A DNA stretch of 64,000 nucleotides from CAWCGU01 sp963838095. Its GTDB lineage: Bacteria > Actinomycetota > Thermoleophilia > Solirubrobacterales > 70-9. Location of the stretch: positions 744,001-808,000 of the forward strand of contig CAWIPO010000006.1 of assembly GCA_963838095.1 (NCBI GenBank). The letters run 5' to 3'. The notes beneath the pieces are model-generated. The model did not search any database. It was given only the letters and a program-made list of their open reading frames with translations, and was not told where the DNA came from. Below are positions 26,043-34,619 of the stretch, piece after piece. The stretch's first letter is position 1, and the number at the start of each line of letters is the position of its first letter. Made by a program: the position numbers and the translations under genes.

Positions 26043-27178
26043 AGGTGGGCGTCCCAACCGAGGTCAAGGCCGAGGAGTACAGGGTCGCGCTGACCCCCGC
26101 GGGGGTCCGGGAGCTGACCGAGCGCGGCCACGAGGTGCTGATCCAGAGCGGCGCCGGCGCCGGCAGCTCGATACCGGACGACGACTTCGTCGCCCAGGGA
26201 GCATCGATCGTCCCCGACGCCGAGTCGGTCTGGGGCGAGGCCGAGCTGGTGCTGAAGGTGAAGGAGCCGCAGCCGCCGGAGGTCGAGCTGATTCGCTCCG
26301 AAACGACACTCTTCACCTACCTGCACCTGGCACCCGATCCCGAGCTCGCCAGAGGGCTGGCGGCTTCCGGCGGGATCTGCATCGCCTACGAGACCGTCGA
26401 GGACGCCAGCGGCCAGCTTCCGCTGCTCGCCCCGATGAGCGAGATAGCGGGCAAGATCGCCACTCAGGCGGGGGCGTTCATGCTCGAGAAGCCCTTTGGC
26501 GGCCGCGGGATCCTGCTCGGTGGCGTTCCCGGGGTCGCGGCGGCGAACGTGCTGATCATCGGCGGCGGAGTGGTCGGAATGAACGCGGCGTTCATCGCGA
26601 TCGGGATGGAGGCCGACGTGTTCGTCTTCGACATCTCGATCGACCGCCTGCGATCGCTCGACATCGCGCTCGGGGGGCGCGGCTCGACCGTGTACTCCTC
26701 GACCCTGGCGATCGAGGAGATGCTGCCGCGGGCCGACCTGGTCGTGGGCGCGGTGCTCGTCCACGGCGCGAAGGCGCCATGGGTCGTGCGCCGGGATCAG
26801 CTCGCGCTGATGAAGCCCGGTGCCGTGCTCGTCGACGTCGCGATCGACCAGGGCGGCTGCTTCGAGACCTCGCGGCCGACGACCCACAGGGATCCGACCT
26901 TCGAGGTGGACGGGGTCACCCACTACTGCGTCGCGAACATGCCGGGCGCGGTCCCGATCACCTCAACTTACGCGCTCACGAACGCGACCACCCCCTACGT
27001 GCTGGCGCTTGCGGACAACGGAGTCTCGGCGGCGATCGCCCGCGATCCGGGGCTGCGATTGGGGGTAAACGTCGCCGCGGGGAAGATCACCCACCCGGCG
27101 GTGGCCGAGGCCGTGGGCGAGGACTTCGTGCCGGTTGAGGAGGCGCTCGGGGTGCCGGCGCTGACAAGCGACGACTGA
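26039..27178 (+). CDS. ald: Alanine dehydrogenase
   Basis: Interconverts alanine and pyruvate plus ammonia with NAD. It is 379 aa, the normal size. Visible are the family opening VGVPTEVKAEEYRVALTP, the Lys/His active-site part LVLKVKEPQ and FTYLHLAPD, the NAD fold VLIIGGGVVGMNAAFIAIGM, and HYCVANMPGAVPITSTYAL near the end. GTG 26039 lies in a GTGA overlap behind AAGGAGGTG. Next to a pyruvate-using aminotransferase it can regenerate pyruvate and release the amine nitrogen as ammonia. A lysine/saccharopine-type relative is less likely. Confidence 0.9.
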   Translation: MKVGVPTEVKAEEYRVALTPAGVRELTERGHEVLIQSGAGAGSSIPDDDFVAQGASIVPDAESVWGEAELVLKVKEPQPPEVELIRSETTLFTYLHLAPDPELARGLAASGGICIAYETVEDASGQLPLLAPMSEIAGKIATQAGAFMLEKPFGGRGILLGGVPGVAAANVLIIGGGVVGMNAAFIAIGMEADVFVFDISIDRLRSLDIALGGRGSTVYSSTLAIEEMLPRADLVVGAVLVHGAKAPWVVRRDQLALMKPGAVLVDVAIDQGGCFETSRPTTHRDPTFEVDGVTHYCVANMPGAVPITSTYALTNATTPYVLALADNGVSAAIARDPGLRLGVNVAAGKITHPAVAEAVGEDFVPVEEALGVPALTSDD

Positions 27179-27215
27179 CAACTTAGGATCGTCGGACTAT
27201 CGACAAGGAGAGGCG

Positions 27216-28661
27216 ATGGCAACAGCGACACAAACCAAGTTCCAGAACTTCATCAACGGCGAGTGGGTTGATCCCGCGGAGGGTGCGACCGAGGATGTCC
27301 TGAACCCCGCTACGGGGGAAACGATCGCGCAGGCGCCGCTGTCGACCAAGGAGGACGTCGACCGCGCGGTTGCGGCCGCCAAAGCCGCGTTCGACGGCTG
27401 GTCGACCGCAACGCCCGGCGAGCGGGCGGCGGGGCTGCTGGCCCTGGCCGATGCGATCGAGGAGAACGCCGACGAGCTGGCCGACCTCGAGAGCACGAAC
27501 GCCGGCAAGCCGCGGCAGGCATTCTTCGACGACGAGATCCCGTTCATGGTCGACAACCTGCGCTACTTCGCCGGTGCGGCCCGCAACCTCGAAGGACGGG
27601 CGTCGGGCGAGTACCTGGAGGGACACACGTCGATCATCCGCCGCGAGGCGATCGGCGTGGTGGGACAGATCACCCCCTGGAATTACCCGCTGATGATGGC
27701 GATCTGGAAGATCGGCCCGGCGATAGGAGCGGGGAACACGGTGGTTCTGAAGCCTGCCGAGACGACGCCGCTGACGACGCTGAAGCTGGCCGAGCTCGCG
27801 GCTGAAATCCTCCCCAAGGGTGTTCTGAACGTGATCGGTGGCCACGGCGAGCCGACCGGCTCGACCCTGGTGACACACCCCGACGTGGAGATGGTGTCGC
27901 TCACGGGCTCGCCCGAAACCGGCAAGTGGATCGCCAAGGCTGCCGCGGACACGCTGAAGCGCGTGCACCTCGAGCTCGGTGGCAAAGCGCCGGTGGTCGT
28001 GTTCGACGACGTCGACATGGCGACGGCGATGGAGACGATCGCGGGCACCGGTTACTACAACGCCGGCCAGGACTGCACCGCCGCGACCCGGGTGCTGGCG
28101 AGCAAGGGCATCTACGACGACGTCGTCAGCGGGCTCACCGAGCAGGCCGAAGGCCAGGTGGTCGGCGACACCCTGGCTGCGGACACCACACTCGGGCCGC
28201 TGAATTCCTCGCGCCAGCGCGAGCGCGTCGAGGGGTTCCTGGAGCGAAAGCCCGACCACGCCGAGATCGTCACCGGCGGATCGGAGCCCGACCTGCCGGG
28301 GTTCTTCCTCGAGCCGACGGTGATCGCGGGTCTGGAGCAGGACGACGAGATGATCCAGTCCGAGATCTTCGGGCCGGTGATCACCGTCCAGCCATTCGAC
28401 GACGAGGCGAAGGCGATCGAGTGGGCGAACGGCACCCGATACGGGCTTGCGTCATCGGTCTGGACGCGCGACGTCGGTCGCGCCCACCGGGTGGCGAACG
28501 CGCTCCGCTTCGGGGCGGTGTGGATCAACGACCACATCCCGATCGTCTCCGAGATGCCGCACGGCGGCTACAAGCAGTCGGGCTACGGCAAGGACCTCTC
28601 GATGTACGCGCTCGAGGACTACACCGACGTCAAGCACGTGATGATCAACATCGAGGCGTAG
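27216..28661 (+). CDS. Aldehyde dehydrogenase, probably gamma-aminobutyraldehyde dehydrogenase
   Basis: NAD-dependent aldehyde dehydrogenase of 481 aa. The opening FINGEWVDPAEG, PWNYPLMMAIWKIGPAIGAGN, the glutamate in LELGGKAPVVVFDD, the catalytic cysteine in NAGQDCTAATRVL and the ending HGGYKQSGYGKDLSMYALEDY fit the PuuC/PatD group. In this locus it would oxidise 4-aminobutanal made by the aminotransferase to GABA. ATG follows AAGGAGAGG. It is 37 bp behind ald and 37 bp before the second transporter. Confidence 0.88.
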   Translation: MATATQTKFQNFINGEWVDPAEGATEDVLNPATGETIAQAPLSTKEDVDRAVAAAKAAFDGWSTATPGERAAGLLALADAIEENADELADLESTNAGKPRQAFFDDEIPFMVDNLRYFAGAARNLEGRASGEYLEGHTSIIRREAIGVVGQITPWNYPLMMAIWKIGPAIGAGNTVVLKPAETTPLTTLKLAELAAEILPKGVLNVIGGHGEPTGSTLVTHPDVEMVSLTGSPETGKWIAKAAADTLKRVHLELGGKAPVVVFDDVDMATAMETIAGTGYYNAGQDCTAATRVLASKGIYDDVVSGLTEQAEGQVVGDTLAADTTLGPLNSSRQRERVEGFLERKPDHAEIVTGGSEPDLPGFFLEPTVIAGLEQDDEMIQSEIFGPVITVQPFDDEAKAIEWANGTRYGLASSVWTRDVGRAHRVANALRFGAVWINDHIPIVSEMPHGGYKQSGYGKDLSMYALEDYTDVKHVMINIEA

Positions 28662-28698
28662 GAGCGACCGCGCTTGGGGCGAAGATAGGGACACCTGC

Positions 28699-29703
28699 GT
28701 GGAGAGCGGCGGACCCGACATCCGGCTCGAAGGCGTGCGCAAGTCGTACGGCGAGGTCGTCGCCGTCGCCGGCATCGACCTCGAGATAGCCGCTGGCGAG
28801 TTCTTCACAATGCTCGGTCCCTCTGGGTCGGGGAAGACGACGACGCTGAGGATGATCGCCGGCTTCGAAGAGCCCGACTCGGGCACCGTCTCGCTGCGCG
28901 GCGTGACGGTCAACGGCCTCGCTCCGTACGAGCGTGACGTCAATACCGTGTTCCAGGACTACGCCCTGTTCCCGCACATGAGCGTGGCGGACAACGTTGC
29001 CTACGGGATGCGCGTGCGCAAGGTCGCGAAGCCCGAGCGGGCGCGGCGTGCGTCCGAGGCGCTGGAGATGGTTCGGTTGTCCGGTTACGAGGAGCGCAAA
29101 CCCAGCGAGCTGTCAGGCGGCCAGCGCCAGCGGGTGGCGCTGGCGCGGTCGATCGTCAACCGCCCCCATGTGCTGCTGCTTGACGAGCCGCTCGGGGCAC
29201 TCGACCTGAAGCTGCGCGAGCAAATGCAGGTGGAATTGAAGGAGATCCAGGAGGAAGTCGGGATCACGTTCGTGTACGTCACGCACGATCAGGAGGAGGC
29301 GCTGACGATGTCGAACCGCATCGCGGTGTTCAACGAAGGTAGGGTCGAGCAGATCGGCACGCCGATGGAGACCTACGAGCATCCCGCGAACCCGTTCGTC
29401 GCCAACTTCGTCGGCACCTCGAACGTGCTCGAGCGCGACGGAAAGCGCTTCACGATCCGGCCCGAGAAGATCCGCATCATCGACAACGGCGTGCCGGAGG
29501 ACGGCCTGCAGGTTGAGACCGGGCGCGCGCGGGAGATCGCCTATGCGGGGATGATCACCAGGTACTTCGTAGAGCTTGAGCGGGGTGGAGAGCTCCAGGT
29601 CGTACGCCAGAACCTCGAGTCGACATCGGCCGAGGTGGGCGAGCGGCGTGGAGAGCAAATAAAGATCGGTTGGCGCCCGGAGCACGCGGTGCCCATCCAA
29701 TGA
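28699..29703 (+). CDS. potA: Polyamine ABC transporter ATPase (system 2)
   Basis: A 334-aa PotA-like ATPase. Walker A GPSGSGKTTTLRM, Q-loop FQDYALFPHMSV, signature LSGGQRQRVALARS, Walker B VLLLDEPLGALD, switch VTHDQEEAL; a short TOBE domain with IRPEKIRIID closes it. It is clearly a paralogue of the ATPase at 20488-21672 but lacks its C-terminal extension. GTG start. It heads a second complete importer on the plus strand. Confidence 0.88.
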   Translation: MESGGPDIRLEGVRKSYGEVVAVAGIDLEIAAGEFFTMLGPSGSGKTTTLRMIAGFEEPDSGTVSLRGVTVNGLAPYERDVNTVFQDYALFPHMSVADNVAYGMRVRKVAKPERARRASEALEMVRLSGYEERKPSELSGGQRQRVALARSIVNRPHVLLLDEPLGALDLKLREQMQVELKEIQEEVGITFVYVTHDQEEALTMSNRIAVFNEGRVEQIGTPMETYEHPANPFVANFVGTSNVLERDGKRFTIRPEKIRIIDNGVPEDGLQVETGRAREIAYAGMITRYFVELERGGELQVVRQNLESTSAEVGERRGEQIKIGWRPEHAVPIQ

Positions 29704-29716
29704 GGAGGAGGATCAC

Positions 29717-30931
29717 GTGAAGGAGCGATGGTCAAAACCGGCGCGGCTTGCTGTGCTGATTGCTGTCTGCGTTGCGGCGTTCATGTTCGTCGTCGGCTGC
29801 GGCGATGACAGCGACGGCGACGGCACGACTGCGGCCGCCACCGAGATCGGCGAGCTCGAGGGCGAGTTGAATTTGGTCGTTTGGCCCGGCTATGCCGAGG
29901 ACGGGTCATTCGACCCGAAGGTCGACTGGGTCACCGATTTCGAAAAGCAAACCGGCTGCGAAGTGAACGTCAAGTTCGGCAACACCTCCGATGAGATGGT
30001 GCAGCTGATCAGCCAGGGCGGCTACGACGGCGTGTCCGCCTCGGGCGACGCCAGCGGTCGCCTGTACGAGGGCGGATACGTGCAGCCGGTGAACACCGAC
30101 CTGGTCCCGAACTATGAGGACATCGCCGACTCGCTGAAGGACCAGCCGTACAACACGTTCGATGGCGTCAACTACGGGATCCCGAACGACCGCGGATGGA
30201 ACGTGCTCATGTACAACACCGATGAGGTCACCCCCGCGCCGAAGTCGTGGGACGTCGTCTTCCCGGGCGACGACCACAGCGGTCAGGTGACGGCGTATGA
30301 CGCGCCGATCTACATCGCCGATGCGGCGCTGTACCTGCGCGAGCATCAGCCGGATCTGGGAATCACCGATCCGTACGAGCTCACGCAGGAGCAATTCGAC
30401 GCCGCGATCGATCTGCTGAAGCAGCAGAACGCGAACATCGGCGAGTACTGGGCCGACTACGCCAAGGAGGTCACGGCGTTCACCAACGGCGACCTTGTGG
30501 TTGGCACCGCCTGGCCGTACCAGGCGCTGCTGCTCCAGGGCGAAGGTGAGCCGGTCGACTTCAACGAGGTTCCCGATGAGGGAGCGACCGGGTGGTCTGA
30601 CACCTGGATGCTGACTGAGGATGCCGAGCATCCGAACTGCATGTATGAGTGGATGAACCACGCCACCAGCCCCGAGGCCCAGGCGAAGGTCGCGGTGTGG
30701 TTCGGCGCGGCGCCGGCCAACCTCGAGGCCTGCGATCTCACCGGCGAGCTCGACCCTGCCTACTTCGGCACGGCCGACCATTGCGAGAACTACCACGCCG
30801 ACGACGAGGAGTTCTGGGGCCAGATCGAGTTCTGGAAGACCCCCGTCTCGGACTGCGGCGAGGGCCGCGAGGACGAGGAGTGCGTCACGTTCGACGATTG
30901 GATCCAGGGATGGACCGAGGTCAAGGGTTGA
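29717..30931 (+). CDS. potD: Polyamine/amine-binding lipoprotein (system 2)
   Basis: A 404-aa binding protein with a lipoprotein signal (Cys28 in VVGCGDD) and an Asp-rich linker. LNLVVWPGYAEDG, YDGVSASGDASGRLYEG, YGIPNDRGWNVLMYN and GTAWPYQALLLQGEG follow the spermidine/putrescine-binding family outline. It diverges strongly from PotD of system 1, so the two importers probably take different amines. GTG 29717 has AGGAGGAGG 6 nt upstream. The C-terminal region is unusually rich in Cys and acidic residues. Confidence 0.82.
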   Translation: MKERWSKPARLAVLIAVCVAAFMFVVGCGDDSDGDGTTAAATEIGELEGELNLVVWPGYAEDGSFDPKVDWVTDFEKQTGCEVNVKFGNTSDEMVQLISQGGYDGVSASGDASGRLYEGGYVQPVNTDLVPNYEDIADSLKDQPYNTFDGVNYGIPNDRGWNVLMYNTDEVTPAPKSWDVVFPGDDHSGQVTAYDAPIYIADAALYLREHQPDLGITDPYELTQEQFDAAIDLLKQQNANIGEYWADYAKEVTAFTNGDLVVGTAWPYQALLLQGEGEPVDFNEVPDEGATGWSDTWMLTEDAEHPNCMYEWMNHATSPEAQAKVAVWFGAAPANLEACDLTGELDPAYFGTADHCENYHADDEEFWGQIEFWKTPVSDCGEGREDEECVTFDDWIQGWTEVKG

Positions 30932-30966
30932 TCTCGGCTCGGAGGTGATTCGCTGAACGCACGATC

Positions 30967-31863
30967 GTGGAAGCCGCCGGCGTAAGCACGCCGGCGCCGA
31001 AGAGGTCGGTGGGCCGCCGGCTCGCCGGCCTCTTCCACGGTCGTCCCCGGCTGCAGGCGGGGACGGTTCTGGCCGCGCCGCTGACGTGGTTGGTCGTCGG
31101 CTACCTTGGCTCGCTGGTGATCCTGCTGATCTCGTCGTTCTGGAGCCTCGGCGAGCTCAGCGACAAGGTCGAGGGAACGACTCTCGAGCACTTCGACCGC
31201 ATCTACACCGAGGGGGTGTACCGCACCATCTCGCTGCGCACGATCGGCGTCGCGGCCGCGGTGACGGTGACCGACGCGCTGCTCGCGTTCCCGATCGCGC
31301 TCTACATGGCGAAGTTCGCCCGCCCGCGCGTGAAGAGCGTGATGGTCGTCGCGGTGCTGATGCCGCTGTGGTCGGCCTACCTGGTCAAGGTCTACGCGTG
31401 GCGCACGATCCTCAGCGAGGACGGCGCACTCAACTGGGCGCTCAACCCGTTCGGGCTCAGCGGCCCCGACTACGGCATCTTCGCCGTGTACCTCGTGATG
31501 AGCTACATCTGGCTGCCCTACATGATCATCCCGATCTACGCGGGGCTGGAGCGGATCCCGGATTCGCTGCTCAGCGCCTCGGGTGATCTTGGCGCCCGCC
31601 CCGGCTACACGTTCCGCCGCGTGATCATGCCGCTCGCGCTCCCCGCGATCGTCGCCGGCTCGATCTTCACGTTCTCGTTGACCTTGGGCGACTTCATCGC
31701 CGTCGACCAGGTCGGCGGCGGCACCCAGTTCATCGGCTCGGTCGTCTACGACAACTTCGCCAACAACCTGCCGCTGGCTGCGGCGTTCACCACCGTGCCG
31801 ATCCTGGTGATGATCGTGTACCTGCTGATCGCCCGCCGCCTCGGGGCGTTCGAGCACTTGTAG
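30967..31863 (+). CDS. potB: Polyamine ABC transporter permease PotB (system 2)
   Basis: A 298-aa membrane permease. After a basic N-terminal tail, the hydrophobic segment LTWLVVGYLGSLVILLISSF opens six membrane spans, and the coupling loop LSASGDLGARPGYTFRRVI and FSLTLGDFIAVDQVGGG are PotB-like. GTG start, 35 bp after the binding protein gene, with GGAGGTG upstream at 30940. It is followed by potC after 3 bp. Confidence 0.86.
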   Translation: MEAAGVSTPAPKRSVGRRLAGLFHGRPRLQAGTVLAAPLTWLVVGYLGSLVILLISSFWSLGELSDKVEGTTLEHFDRIYTEGVYRTISLRTIGVAAAVTVTDALLAFPIALYMAKFARPRVKSVMVVAVLMPLWSAYLVKVYAWRTILSEDGALNWALNPFGLSGPDYGIFAVYLVMSYIWLPYMIIPIYAGLERIPDSLLSASGDLGARPGYTFRRVIMPLALPAIVAGSIFTFSLTLGDFIAVDQVGGGTQFIGSVVYDNFANNLPLAAAFTTVPILVMIVYLLIARRLGAFEHL

Positions 31864-31866
31864 CCG

Positions 31867-32718
31867 ATGCGATTGTCCCGTGGACAGCTGCTCGGGCTGC
31901 GGATCGCGACCGCCGCCGTGCTCGCGTTCATCTACGTGCCGCTGCTGATCATCGGGATCGAGGCGTTCAACGAGGCGCGGACGCTGAAGTGGCCCCCTCC
32001 CGGATTCACGACGGAGTGGTTCGAGCTCGCGTTCAAGAACACCGGCGCTCAGGACGCGTTCCTCTACTCGCTGAAGACCGCCGCGCTCGCCACCGCCGTC
32101 GCTCTCATCCTCGGCACCCTCGCCTCGATCGGCGTCTCTCGCTTCCGCTTCTTCGGCCGCGAGACGGTCTCGTTCCTGGTCATCCTCCCGATCGCGCTGC
32201 CGGGCATCGTCACCGGGATCGCACTCAACTCGACCTTCACCGAGGTGCTCGGCATTCCCCTCAGCCTGCTGACATTGGTAGTCGCCCACGCCACCTTCTG
32301 CATCGTCGTCGTCTACAACAACGTCGTCGCGCGGCTGCGGCGATTGTCGACGTCGTTCGAGGAGGCGTCAGCCGATCTGGGGGCGACGCCGTGGCAGACC
32401 TTCCGCTGGGTGACGCTGCCGAACATGCGCACGGCGCTCGTCGCCGGCGCGCTGCTCGCCTTCGGGCTCTCCTTCGACGAGATCATCGTCACCGTCTTCA
32501 CGATCGGGGTGGGCGACGAGACCCTGCCACAGTGGCTTCTGAACAACTTCTCGCGTCCCCAGCAGCTGCCGATCGTGAACGCGGTCGCGGTCCTCGTGAT
32601 CCTGATCTCGATCGTGCCGATTTACATCGCCCACAGGCTCTCGAGCGACACCGCGGGCGCGCGGGGCGGGCGGGCCCCGGGCGGAGCGGCGGCGGCCGAG
32701 GTGACGGCGGCTCCTTAG
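31867..32718 (+). CDS. potC: Polyamine ABC transporter permease PotC (system 2)
   Basis: A 283-aa permease. VLAFIYVPLLIIGIEAFNE at the N-terminus, six spans, coupling loop EEASADLGATPWQTFRWVTL and GLSFDEIIVTVFTIGVGDET are typical of PotC. The tail after residue 260 is Ala/Gly rich. ATG lies 3 bp after potB. The 112 bp to the convergent azlD holds nothing I recognise. Confidence 0.86.
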   Translation: MRLSRGQLLGLRIATAAVLAFIYVPLLIIGIEAFNEARTLKWPPPGFTTEWFELAFKNTGAQDAFLYSLKTAALATAVALILGTLASIGVSRFRFFGRETVSFLVILPIALPGIVTGIALNSTFTEVLGIPLSLLTLVVAHATFCIVVVYNNVVARLRRLSTSFEEASADLGATPWQTFRWVTLPNMRTALVAGALLAFGLSFDEIIVTVFTIGVGDETLPQWLLNNFSRPQQLPIVNAVAVLVILISIVPIYIAHRLSSDTAGARGGRAPGGAAAAEVTAAP

Positions 32719-32830
32719 TGCAGCGACCGGCAAGCGCGGCGTGGCGGTCGTCGATCCGCATTAGGAGGCGCAGCGAGGTCTTCATGCAGGATCTGCCTGA
32801 AGAGCACCGACCGATCATATTTCCCGCCGA

Positions 32831-33142
32831 TCAGACGATTGCGCGGACGATTGCCGTGGTTATGGCGGCGGCCGCAACGGCGAGGATGATCGAGTCGCGG
32901 ATCGCGAGCGAGATTGCCGCTGCTCCGAGGCCGAGCGCGCGGGCGTCGATTTCCAGCGAGCGGTCTGTGCCGCTGAAGGTCTCGACGAGGACCAGCGCTG
33001 CGAGCAACGCGGGGGCGAGCAGCGCGATCACGTCCAGGGCCTTGGGCGGCAGCTCGCGGCCGCCGACCAACACTGGTCCCGATGCGCGGATCGCCGCTGT
33101 CGCGACTGCCAGCACGCCGATCGTAAGCCAGACCTCGCTCAT
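32831..33142 (-). CDS. azlD: AzlD-family branched-chain amino acid transport subunit
   Basis: A 103-aa membrane protein with four hydrophobic segments, the AzlD size. VLVGGRELPPKALDVIALLAP is the family's central motif. It starts inside the azlC stop (ATGA overlap). AzlC and AzlD form an exporter of branched-chain amino acids and relatives. Confidence 0.82.
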   Translation of the reverse strand: MSEVWLTIGVLAVATAAIRASGPVLVGGRELPPKALDVIALLAPALLAALVLVETFSGTDRSLEIDARALGLGAAAISLAIRDSIILAVAAAAITTAIVRAIV

Positions 33143-33837
33143 CCCGGCGCGCTTCGCTCCTCAAGCTCGGGTGGCTCCCGGATGGCGCTCGGCCGCAGGC
33201 CGATCAGCGCCGCGGTGCCGGCCAGCAGGATCGGCACGCCGGGCGGCGTGATCGGCACCAGCGCGATCGCGATCACACCTCCGATCAGTGCAGCACCGCG
33301 GGCCCGCGGTGAGCGCAGCTCGCCGGCCAGCAGCGCCAGGAAGAACGCGGGGAAGAGCGCATCGAGACCGTACGCCTGCGGATCGCCGATCGCGTCGCCC
33401 GTGAGCGCCCCGAGCGCAGTGCCGCCGACCCAGGCGGGGAAGCTCGGCAGGGTTGCGCCGATCATGAACGCAGGATCGAAGCGCCCCCCACCGCGGTTCG
33501 CCATCGCCCACGAGGCGTCGACCATCGCCTGCCCGATTGCCGCTCGCCTGACCCTGCCGCCTTTCAGCGAAGGGGCCAGTGCGACGCCCATCGTCACGTA
33601 TCGCAGGTTGAGCAGGATGCCAGCGACGACAGCGGTCGCGGCTAGGCCGCCGTCGGCCAGCACTGAGGTGGAGGCGAACTGCGCCGATCCGGCAAAGATG
33701 ATCGCCGAGGAGACGATCGACGCCGTATCGCCAAGCACTGGCTCGGCGACGATTCCGAACGAGATTCCGACACCGAAGACGGCGATCGCGACCGGGATCC
33801 CGGCTCGAATGCCGCCCCTGAGCGAAGCCTGGCTCAG
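33139..33837 (-). CDS. azlC: AzlC-family branched-chain amino acid exporter subunit (apparent CTG start)
   Basis: About 232 aa with 5-6 membrane spans. GIPVAIAVFGVGISFGIVAE, SSAIIFAGSAQFASTSVLADGG and LLNLRYVTMGVALAP are AzlC hallmarks, with AMVDASWAMANRGGG next. No ATG, GTG or TTG lies at the right place; a CTG at 33837 starts LSQASLRGGIRAG and overlaps the upstream stop as CTGA, so a rare CTG start or a base error must be assumed. It is translated together with the NlpC-like gene and with azlD. Confidence 0.8.
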   Translation of the reverse strand: MSQASLRGGIRAGIPVAIAVFGVGISFGIVAEPVLGDTASIVSSAIIFAGSAQFASTSVLADGGLAATAVVAGILLNLRYVTMGVALAPSLKGGRVRRAAIGQAMVDASWAMANRGGGRFDPAFMIGATLPSFPAWVGGTALGALTGDAIGDPQAYGLDALFPAFFLALLAGELRSPRARGAALIGGVIAIALVPITPPGVPILLAGTAALIGLRPSAIREPPELEERSAPG

Positions 33838-34379
33838 AACCCGCGCGGGTGGCGGGCCTTGAACTCGTCCGTGGGACGCATCTCGGTGCTCCAGTTCGGG
33901 CCGTCTCCACCATTGGTGTAGCCGGTGTCCCAGCGCAGCCCCGCGACGGTCATGAAGAAGTGGCTGGGGGAGGCGTAGACAGTGATCCACTCTCCGGTGC
34001 CCTTCTTGCCCCAGGTATCGAAGTCGAGCCCGGGGAAGGCGTAATCGACGAAGTCGCCGCCGTGCAGCGCGTAGCTGACGGCTCCGGAGCAGTCATAGCC
34101 CTTGTCCCTCCACTGGCCGTGGCCGCCGCCCCAGATGTACGGCTTGTCCTCGATCTCGTTCGCGGCCTTGATCACCTTGACGACGCGCCGTGGCGCGCCG
34201 CGCGGCGGAATCGCGGTCCCATCCGGGGCGATCTTCGCCCGCTTGCCGGTGGGCGCGTCGCTTCCGGTTGCCTCGAGGCCACCTGACCCGGCCATCGCCG
34301 GCGGTGCGAGGCCAAGCGCTGCGGCCGCTGCGGCGGCGCACGCAAGCCCCGTGAGACGAGTTCTGGATCTGTAAGTCAA
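33834..34379 (-). CDS. Secreted NlpC/P60-like peptidase (cell-wall hydrolase type)
   Basis: A 181-aa exported protein. Residues 1-30 form a signal peptide ending PPAMAGS. The catalytic cysteine lies in KGYDCSGAVSYALHGG and a histidine follows in SPSHFFMTVAGLRWD, the NlpC/P60 order; PYIWGGGHG precedes the cysteine as in the family. The TTG start at 34379 has GGGAGCT 6 nt upstream. A cyclic-di-AMP riboswitch occupies its leader; known actinobacterial targets of that riboswitch are cell-wall hydrolases, which fits. AzlC follows with an overlap. Confidence 0.82.
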   Translation of the reverse strand: MTYRSRTRLTGLACAAAAAAALGLAPPAMAGSGGLEATGSDAPTGKRAKIAPDGTAIPPRGAPRRVVKVIKAANEIEDKPYIWGGGHGQWRDKGYDCSGAVSYALHGGDFVDYAFPGLDFDTWGKKGTGEWITVYASPSHFFMTVAGLRWDTGYTNGGDGPNWSTEMRPTDEFKARHPRGF

Positions 34380-34387
34380 TGCGTTCA

Positions 34388-34540
34388 GCTCCCTTGCGGG
34401 CCGACGGGGTTAGCTGACGGGCTGGCGCTAAGAGAGCCTGCGCCCTCACCTGCTGGTGGGTTAGCCCCGAAGCGAAACGCTTCTAGTGGTTCCCCCGCTC
34501 CCCGACCCAAGCGGATCGAGGATTAGGCATCTGTCGCTTT
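34388..34540 (-). promoter_or_regulatory. Cyclic-di-AMP riboswitch (ydaO-yuaA type)
   Basis: Read on the minus strand, the leader shows the conserved blocks of the ydaO aptamer in order: GGGTCGGGGAGCGGGGGAAC, CTTCGGGGCTAACCCACC, CAGGCTCTCTTAGCG and CCGTCAGCTAACCCCGTCGG, followed by the closing arm GGGAGCTGAACGC just before the TTG. In most bacteria ligand binding turns such genes off. It controls the NlpC-like gene and, by overlap, azlCD. Confidence 0.9.
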
Positions 34541-34551
34541 CGCGGTCGCGC

Positions 34552-34557
34552 ACTATA
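34552..34557 (-). promoter_or_regulatory. -10 box of the riboswitch transcript
   Basis: TATAGT on the minus strand, about 12 nt before the first riboswitch bases. No good -35 is seen at 16-18 bp; GTAACA at 18 bp is the nearest candidate. Confidence 0.55.
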
Positions 34558-34619
34558 ACCCTTTCGCGAGCAAATTGTTACGGTTCGCTAAATGACGATT
34601 GCCACAAGGCTTTCGTGGA

